A DNA stretch of 19,628 nucleotides. Origin: Oscillospiraceae bacterium (GTDB lineage: Bacteria > Bacillota_A > Clostridia > Oscillospirales > WRJC01). Position numbers and translations under genes: made by a program. This document shows, piece after piece, positions 14,294 through 19,628 of this stretch. Every line of letters starts with the position of its first letter. The first letter of the stretch is position 1. The notes under the pieces are model-generated. The model ran no database searches. It had not been told where the DNA came from and saw only the letters and a program-made list of their open reading frames with translations. Location of the stretch: NCBI GenBank assembly GCA_009785015.1, contig WQXD01000039.1, positions 1-19,628 of the forward strand. The letters run 5' to 3'.

Positions 14294-17200
14294 CATATCT
14301 GAGTCGGCGTGGTTTTATCTTCGTCTGTGCCGTCACCCAGCTGCCCGGACTCGTTATTTCCCCACGCCCAGAGATTGCCGTCGCTGTCTATTGCCATCGT
14401 GTGATCGCCGCCCGCCGATACCTGCACGAATTTCGTCCCGGAGGCTATTTTTGTCGGCGCGTTTTTGTCTTCGTTTGTGCCGTCGCCTATCTGCCCGATG
14501 TCGTTACTCCCCCACGCCCAGAGGTTGCCCTCGCTGTCTATTGCCATCGTGTGAATACCGCCCGCGGAAATCTGCGCGAACTTTGTTTTGGAGACTATTT
14601 TTGTCGGCGCGTCTTTGTCTTCGTTCGTGCCGTCGCCCAGCTGCCCGAACTCGTTGAAGCCCCACGCCCAAATGCTGCCGCCGCTGTCGATTGCCAGCGT
14701 GTGAACGCCGCCCGCCGATACCTGCGCGAATTTCGTCCCGGAGGCTATCGGCATCGGCTCGTCTTTGTCTTCCGTCGTGCCATCGCCCACCTGCCCGTAA
14801 TTGTTCGCGCCCCACGTCCAGAGGTTGCCATCGCTGTCTATTGCCGCCGTGTGAACGCCGCCCGCAGATACCTGTGTGAATTTGCCGACCTTTATCTGCA
14901 CCGGCTCGTTTCTGTCTTCATTCGTGCCGTCGCCTATCTGCCCGAATTGGTTCTGTCCCCACGCCCAGAGGTTGCCATCGCTGTCTATTGCCGCCGTGTG
15001 AACGCCGCCCGCAGATACCTGCGCGAACTTCGTCCCGGAGGTTATTTTTGTCGGCTCGTCTTTGTCTTCCGTCGTGCCGTCGCCTACCTGCCCGAACTCG
15101 TTCCAGCCCCACGCCCAGAGATTGCCATCGCTGTCTATTGCCGCCGTGTGACTGTCGCCCGCAGATACCTGCGCGAATTTCGTCCCGGATGTTATTTGCT
15201 CCGGCTCGGTTCTGTCTTCCGAATTGTTGCGCCCCCACGCCCAGAGGTTACCCTCGTTGTCGAGGGCCACCGTGTGGGAATACCCCGCCGTGATGATTGC
15301 ATATTCATAATCCTCCTCCGTCGGCTCCGTCGGTTCGATGGCGGGCTCTTCCTCTTCTTCCTCCTCCGGTTCCGGCGATTCCGCCTGCATGGTAAATTTG
15401 ACGCGCTTTTCCGGGTTCATCATCCGCGTCAGGATCGCCGCCACTTCGCTGCGCCTGATGTTCGAGTTGGGGTTGCACTCATGGGTCGCCGGGTCAACGC
15501 CCTGCAAAATGCCCGCCCGGTACAGCTTGTATATCGCCCCCGCCTGCGCGTGCGCCATCGGCACGTCCGGTATCGTCCCGTCATCCACCGTGTTGATCGC
15601 CGCCAGCGCTTCGCTCGGCAATGCGTTCGCGAATATCTCCATATAGCCGGCCCTCGTCGCCGGCTTGCTCCAGTCGTAATCCTTGGCGATGATGTTGTTG
15701 GATTTCGCGTAGGCCACATATGTGGTGTGCCATTCCGCACCCGCCCCGGGCAGCAGCGTTACCTTGCCTGTGGTGTACAACTGGTGCATGCACGCGGCGA
15801 GCTTCACTGCTTCGGCGTATGTGAGGTTGTCATTTGGGGCAAACGATTTATCGGATTTGCCGTTGATGAGCCCCGATTCGTAGGCTGTCTTCACGTCCTC
15901 GTAGTACCACTCGCTTTCGGGCACGTCCCCAAACGGGAACGACGATTCCGTCGGTTCTGGTGGTGTACTTTTGAAGATGAGCACTTTGACGGGCACGTTT
16001 CTGTCTATTTTCGTGCCGTCTCCTAATTGTCCATATTTGTTCCATCCCCACGCCCAGAGGCTGCCGTCGCTATCGATTGATATCGTGTGTTGGCCGCCCG
16101 CCGAAACCTGCGTGAATTTCGTTCCGGTTTTTATTTGCACCGGTTCGGGTCTTTTTTCTGTCGTTTCATCGCCCAGCTGCCCACACCCGTTCCACCCCCA
16201 CGCCCAGAGGTTACCCTCGCTGTCGAGAGCCATCATGTGTTCACTACCCGCTGAAACCTTCGCGAACTTCGTTCCGGCTTTCATTTGTTCCGGCGCAGTT
16301 TTTTTTGTCGTCGTGCCGTCGCCTCGCTCCCCACCGCCCCAGAAGATTCCCCACGCCCAAAGATTGCCTGCGCTATCTATCGCTATCGTGTAAGCGTTGC
16401 CCGCCGCAACCTGCGCGAATTTCGTTCCGGATTTTATTTGCACCGGCTCGGTTTTTTTTCCACCCGAAAAATCGCCCGGTTGCTCACCCATATCGTCGTC
16501 TAATAGTCCATTTAATTGTCCATTATAATTCGCTCCCCACGCCCAGAGGTTTCCGTCGTCCGCGATTGCCATCGTGTGATCAATACCCACCGAAACCTGC
16601 GTGAATTTCGTTTTGGAGGCTATTTGCACCGGCGCGGTTTTGTCTATTTCCGTACCATCTCCCAGTTGCCCGTGAAGGTTATACCCCCACGCCCAGAGGT
16701 TACCGACGCTGTCGACTGCTATCGTGTGATTACTGCCCGCTGAAACTTGCGAGAATTTCGTTTTGGAGGCTATTTGCACCGGCGCGATTTTGTTTTCTTT
16801 CGTGCCGTCGCCCAGCTGTCCGTATTCATTAATCCCCCACGCCCAGAGATTGCCGTCGCTGTCGATCGCCATCGTATAACCGTCGCCCGCCGAAACCTGA
16901 GCGAATTTCGTTCCGGCTTTTATTTGCACCGGCTCGTCTTTGTCATTTTTCGTGCCGTCGCCCAATTGCCCGTATTCATTAATCCCCCACGCCCAGAGAC
17001 TGCCGTCTCCGTCTATTGCCATCGTGTGAGCGTAGCCCGCGCTGACTTGGACGTACGCTTCATCGCCTGTCGAAGACACACTCACTGTGAGCTTAAAATC
17101 CACCGTCGGAGGTGCCCCGCCGTCGAACTCGAATGTGATCGTGTGAGTTTTAGGATCGAGCCCTTCGAGATACTCCGCCGTCAGCGTCACCTTGTCGCCG

Positions 17201-19628
17201 TTGATTTTGTAATCTTTGTTTTTTTCAAGCAGAATGCCGCCGTTTTTGATAGTTTGTAGAGTACACCCGTCCGGCTTCATCGTTACGTCGATATCTTTGC
17301 CGCTGCCTTTTTCGAATTTCGCCTCCGTCGGTTCGATGGCGGGCTTCGCGCTCTTTTCTTTGAAAATGAGCACCTTGACGGGCACGTTTCTGTCTATTTT
17401 CGTGCCGTCCCCGAGCTGCCAATCAAAATTCATTCCCCACGCCCAGAGGGTGCCGTCGTCCGCTATCGCCATCGTGTGAGTATTGCCTGCCGATACCTGC
17501 TTGAACTTCGTCCCGGGCTTTACTCGCTGCGGTTCTTCGCCGTGAGCATTATATGTAGTCGTACCGTTGCCGATTTCCCCGTGGACGTTCTTCCCCCATC
17601 CCCAAAGATTGCCCTCGACGTCGATTGCCATCGTAAAACTTCCTCCCGCCGAAACTTGGGTGAACTTCATTTCGAGCATTATCTGCCTTGGAAATATTAC
17701 CATTTCCGTACCACTGCCGTCGCCGATCTCCCCGAACTCGTTGCACCCCCACGCCCAGAGGTTGCCCTCGCTGTCGATTGCCGTCGTGTGATTGGTGCCC
17801 GCTGAAACTTGCACGAACTTTATATCGGGCATTATCTGCTTCGGCTCAATTATATCTTCTGTCGTGCCGTCGCCGACCTGCCCGCGGCTGTTCCAGCCCC
17901 ACGCCCAGAGGCTGCCGTTTTCCGCGATTGCTACTGTGTGCCCGCCGCCCGCCGCAACCTGCGCGAATTTCGTTCCGGCTTTTATCTGCACCGGCTCGGT
18001 TTTGTTTTCTGTCGTGCCGTCGCCCAGCTGCCCGACGCCATTATACCCCCACGCCCAGAGGCTGCCGTTTTCTGCTATCGCCAGCGTATAACCACCACCC
18101 GTCGCAACCTGTTTGAACTTCGTTTTAGTGTTTATTTTTTTCGGTTCGGTTTTGCCTGCCGTCGTGCCGTCGCCCAGCTGCCCGTAATTGTTGTCCCCCC
18201 ACGCCCAGAGGCTGCCATCGCTGTCGAGTGCCACCCTGTGATGATAGCGCGCCGAAACCTGCGCGAATTTCGTTCCGGAGGTTATTTGCGTCGGTGCGGT
18301 TCTGCGTGTATTCGTACCGTTGCCCAATTGCCCGTAGTCGTTTTGCCCCCACGCCCAGAGATTGCCGTCGCTGTCGAGTGCCACTGTTTGACTCCATCCC
18401 GCGCTGATTGTGATATATTCGTCGTCGACTGTCGAAGGCAGTCTCACCGCGAGAATGAAATCCACCATCGTGGGTACCCCGCCGTCGAACTCGAATGTGA
18501 TCGTGTGAATTTTTACTGCGAGCCCTTCGAGATATGCCGCCGTCAGCGTCACCTTATCACCGGCGATTTTGTAATCCTTGTCTTTTACAAGCGGAGTGCC
18601 GCCGTTTTTGATGGTTTTCAGTTTATACCCGCCCAAATTCATCGTTATGGAGATATCTTTGCCGCTGCCTTTCTCAAACCTCGCCACCGTCGGTTCGATG
18701 GCGGGCTTCTCTTTGAAAGTGAGCACTTTGACGGGAGTGTTCTTGTCATTTGTCGTACCATCGCCCAATTGCCCGTTATAGTTCCACCCCCACGTCCAGA
18801 TACTATCCTCGCTGTCTGTCGCCACCGTGTGACTGTCGCCCGCCGAAACCTGCGCGAATTTCGTTCCGGCTTTTATTTGCACCGGCTCGGCTTTGTTTTC
18901 TGTTGTGCCGTCGCCCAGCGCTCCGTGTGTATTCCACCCCCACGTCCAGAGGCCGCCGTAGATATCAATCGCCAGCGTTTGTTCATCGCCCGCCGAAACC
19001 TGCGCGAATTTCGTTCCGGCTTTTATTTGCACCGGCTCGGTTTTGTCATCTGTTGTGCCGTCGCCCAACGTCCCGTTCATGTTCCACCCCCACGTCCAGA
19101 GGTTGCCATCGCTGTCTATCGCCACCGTGTGAGCACCGCCCGCCGAAACCTGCGCGAATTTCGTTCCGGCTTTTATCTGCACCGGCTCGGTTTTGTCATT
19201 TGTCTTGCGGTCCCCCAACTGCCCGGTAGAATTCTGCCCCCACGCCCAGAGGCTGCCGTCGTCCGCTATCGCCAGCGTGTGAAAGTGACCCGCCGAAACC
19301 TGCGCGAATTTCGTTCCCGCTTTTATCTGCTTCGGCTCGTTTCTGTCTTCATTCGTGCCGTCGCCCAGCTGCCCGAATATGTTCCACCCCCACGCCCAGA
19401 GGCCGCCGTCGTCCGCTATCGCCATCGTGTGACCGTGGCCCGCCGAAACCTGCGCGAATTTCGTTCCCGCTTTTATCTGCTTCGGCTCGTTTCTGTCATC
19501 TGTCGTGCCGTCGCCCAACTGCCCAAACTCGTTACTCCCCCAAGCCCAGAGGCTGCCACCGATATCTATCGCCATAGTGTGATGGCCGCCCGACGAAACC
19601 TGGACAAATTTCGCTCCGGCTTTTACTA
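14293..19628 (-). CDS. Giant surface protein B: RCC1-type propellers, X2 modules, internal SLH (5' end beyond the window)
   Basis: The frame is open through the right edge (the first complete residues read VKAGAKFVQVSSGGHHTMAID), so the start and signal peptide lie outside; the 1777 codons seen are a minimum. Order from the N-terminal side: six blades, X2 module, seven blades, X2 module, seven blades, three SLH motifs (15385-15945), an acidic linker with seven consecutive Glu (about 15300-15384), and a fourth set of seven blades, stopping at a TGA (14293-14295) right after PTQI. It is a paralogue of protein A; the two share near-identical stretches, so recombination between them is likely. 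The internal SLH triplet with a propeller after it is unusual, since SLH triplets normally sit at one end. The product may still be wall-anchored by the internal SLH. The ligand is unknown. Confidence 0.9.
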   Translation of the reverse strand, partial: VKAGAKFVQVSSGGHHTMAIDIGGSLWAWGSNEFGQLGDGTTDDRNEPKQIKAGTKFAQVSAGHGHTMAIADDGGLWAWGWNIFGQLGDGTNEDRNEPKQIKAGTKFAQVSAGHFHTLAIADDGSLWAWGQNSTGQLGDRKTNDKTEPVQIKAGTKFAQVSAGGAHTVAIDSDGNLWTWGWNMNGTLGDGTTDDKTEPVQIKAGTKFAQVSAGDEQTLAIDIYGGLWTWGWNTHGALGDGTTENKAEPVQIKAGTKFAQVSAGDSHTVATDSEDSIWTWGWNYNGQLGDGTTNDKNTPVKVLTFKEKPAIEPTVARFEKGSGKDISITMNLGGYKLKTIKNGGTPLVKDKDYKIAGDKVTLTAAYLEGLAVKIHTITFEFDGGVPTMVDFILAVRLPSTVDDEYITISAGWSQTVALDSDGNLWAWGQNDYGQLGNGTNTRRTAPTQITSGTKFAQVSARYHHRVALDSDGSLWAWGDNNYGQLGDGTTAGKTEPKKINTKTKFKQVATGGGYTLAIAENGSLWAWGYNGVGQLGDGTTENKTEPVQIKAGTKFAQVAAGGGHTVAIAENGSLWAWGWNSRGQVGDGTTEDIIEPKQIMPDIKFVQVSAGTNHTTAIDSEGNLWAWGCNEFGEIGDGSGTEMVIFPRQIMLEMKFTQVSAGGSFTMAIDVEGNLWGWGKNVHGEIGNGTTTYNAHGEEPQRVKPGTKFKQVSAGNTHTMAIADDGTLWAWGMNFDWQLGDGTKIDRNVPVKVLIFKEKSAKPAIEPTEAKFEKGSGKDIDVTMKPDGCTLQTIKNGGILLEKNKDYKINGDKVTLTAEYLEGLDPKTHTITFEFDGGAPPTVDFKLTVSVSSTGDEAYVQVSAGYAHTMAIDGDGSLWAWGINEYGQLGDGTKNDKDEPVQIKAGTKFAQVSAGDGYTMAIDSDGNLWAWGINEYGQLGDGTKENKIAPVQIASKTKFSQVSAGSNHTIAVDSVGNLWAWGYNLHGQLGDGTEIDKTAPVQIASKTKFTQVSVGIDHTMAIADDGNLWAWGANYNGQLNGLLDDDMGEQPGDFSGGKKTEPVQIKSGTKFAQVAAGNAYTIAIDSAGNLWAWGIFWGGGERGDGTTTKKTAPEQMKAGTKFAKVSAGSEHMMALDSEGNLWAWGWNGCGQLGDETTEKRPEPVQIKTGTKFTQVSAGGQHTISIDSDGSLWAWGWNKYGQLGDGTKIDRNVPVKVLIFKSTPPEPTESSFPFGDVPESEWYYEDVKTAYESGLINGKSDKSFAPNDNLTYAEAVKLAACMHQLYTTGKVTLLPGAGAEWHTTYVAYAKSNNIIAKDYDWSKPATRAGYMEIFANALPSEALAAINTVDDGTIPDVPMAHAQAGAIYKLYRAGILQGVDPATHECNPNSNIRRSEVAAILTRMMNPEKRVKFTMQAESPEPEEEEEEEPAIEPTEPTEEDYEYAIITAGYSHTVALDNEGNLWAWGRNNSEDRTEPEQITSGTKFAQVSAGDSHTAAIDSDGNLWAWGWNEFGQVGDGTTEDKDEPTKITSGTKFAQVSAGGVHTAAIDSDGNLWAWGQNQFGQIGDGTNEDRNEPVQIKVGKFTQVSAGGVHTAAIDSDGNLWTWGANNYGQVGDGTTEDKDEPMPIASGTKFAQVSAGGVHTLAIDSGGSIWAWGFNEFGQLGDGTNEDKDAPTKIVSKTKFAQISAGGIHTMAIDSEGNLWAWGSNDIGQIGDGTNEDKNAPTKIASGTKFVQVSAGGDHTMAIDSDGNLWAWGNNESGQLGDGTDEDKTTPTQI
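14296..15310 (-). repeat. Protein B, fourth propeller: seven RCC1-type blades after the SLH domain
   Basis: Seven blades are present. The first is shortened (GRNNSEDRTEPEQI, lacking the GQLGDGT turn, about eight residues). The next six are very alike, with [15 protein letters not shown] in three of them, and their DNA repeats every 150 bp with long identical runs, so this array is the youngest or the most actively homogenised in the window. It ends exactly at the seventh blade. Confidence 0.82.
15385..15945 (-). other. Internal SLH triplet of protein B
   Basis: Three SLH motifs closely match those of protein A ([58 protein letters not shown]), with the same altered signatures LTYAEA, ATRAGY and IRRSEV. 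Where protein A stops after FTMA, this copy reads FTMQ and continues into the acidic linker, so a former stop appears to have been lost. Confidence 0.85.
15960..17063 (-). repeat. Protein B, third propeller: seven RCC1-type blades, two with altered loops
   Basis: Seven blades run from [17 protein letters not shown] to [17 protein letters not shown]. Blade 4 carries an insertion of about 12 residues in the turn (QLNGLLDDDMGEQPGDFSGG, around 16460-16525), and blade 5 has an atypical turn (GIFWGGGERGDGT). These two adjacent blades form the irregular face of an otherwise regular ring. Confidence 0.8.
17066..17349 (-). other. X2 module 2 of protein B
   Basis: This CBM_X2-like module ([20 protein letters not shown] to [19 protein letters not shown]) is followed by the linker VSSTGDEAYVQVSAG. 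Protein and DNA are nearly identical to the X2 module at 9775-10059 of gene A, including the same linker, which shows recent duplication or gene conversion. Confidence 0.72.
17350..18425 (-). repeat. Protein B, second propeller: seven RCC1-type blades
   Basis: Seven blades run from [17 protein letters not shown] to NTHTMAIADDGTLWAWG. Blades 5 and 6 carry the same irregular loops as in the first propeller of protein A ([34 protein letters not shown]), so the two rings share a common ancestor as whole units. Confidence 0.82.
18428..18710 (-). other. X2 module 1 of protein B
   Basis: This CBM_X2-like module ([58 protein letters not shown]) links the first and second propellers of protein B. It is intermediate between the near-identical pair (9775-10059, 17066-17349) and the divergent copy at 11145-11417. 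Confidence 0.7.
18712..19628 (-). repeat. Protein B, first propeller: six complete RCC1-type blades plus part of one more
   Basis: Six complete blades and the closing strand of a seventh (VKAGAKFVQVSSG) lie before the edge. The DNA repeats every 150 bp with long near-identical runs, for example around 18840, 18990, 19140, 19290 and 19440. If the ring has seven blades like its neighbours, one blade plus a signal peptide remain outside the window. Confidence 0.8.

Noticed and set aside
14401..16026. Long plus-strand open frame of 541 codons opposite surface gene B
   Set aside because: Same reason: antisense shadow of repeats and the SLH region, no plausible start with a ribosome site, no recognisable protein.
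14293..19628. CRISPR-like or noncoding tandem array because of the regular repeats
   Set aside because: The period is 150 bp, a multiple of three, the frame stays open throughout, and each unit encodes an RCC1-type blade; there are no short repeats with unique spacers.
8292..19628. Diversity-generating retroelement target
   Set aside because: Blade loops vary, but there is no reverse transcriptase, accessory gene or template repeat in the window, and variation is not concentrated at adenines as far as can be judged.

Overview
The window looks like chromosomal DNA of a Gram-positive Bacillota bacterium, most likely of class Clostridia. The reasons are the AGGAGG-type ribosome binding sites, several GTG starts, an rplU operon with a structured leader, a lipoprotein-type solute-binding protein with a clostridial Asp-rich loop, and large cell-surface proteins carrying S-layer homology (SLH) domains. 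Base composition is moderate, with AT-rich spacers. The assignment rests on these features and not on a marker-gene tree.

Left part (1-5883, all minus strand). In the direction of transcription: thpR (2'-5' RNA ligase / cyclic phosphodiesterase family), then after a 129-bp spacer a tightly packed four-gene ABC-2 exporter cluster (ATPase, membrane permease, GldG-like auxiliary protein, DUF4340 protein; one ATGA overlap), then the 5' end of nrdR, which runs off the left edge. The cluster resembles the gliding-type ABC system (GldA/GldF/GldG), which is widespread in non-gliding Firmicutes with unknown cargo.

Middle-left (5884-6780, plus strand). A strong promoter, a foldable leader, rplU (L21), rpmA (L27) and a very strong intrinsic terminator. 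The prp (ysxB) gene that usually sits between rplU and rpmA in Firmicutes is absent, and L27 lacks the N-terminal extension that Prp would remove.

Right part (6796-19628). A surface-protein island. Two giant paralogous genes on the minus strand (A, 8292-12575; B, 14240-19628, 5' end beyond the window) encode strings of about 50-residue RCC1-type blades grouped in sevens (predicted seven-bladed propellers), separated by CBM_X2-like modules and anchored by three SLH motifs. Gene A is followed 32 bp downstream by an orphan solute-binding lipoprotein. Between A and B, divergent from A and convergent with B, lies a plus-strand gene for a protein with an XRE-type DNA-binding head and a long soluble beta-helix-like tail with nine INGSG-type repeats. 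The 233-bp A/XRE divergent region holds promoters for both genes, two similar 13-bp inverted repeats placed at those promoters, and a perfect 16-bp-arm hairpin followed by a T tract. This suggests that the XRE protein controls the surface protein and itself (inference).

Gene B looks like the result of recombination between tandem paralogues. It has an internal SLH triplet that reads through an acidic linker into a fourth propeller. That propeller stops abruptly next to an out-of-frame remnant of the last 17 codons of another SLH domain. Apart from protein-coding repeats I saw no tRNA, rRNA, CRISPR array or transposase gene.
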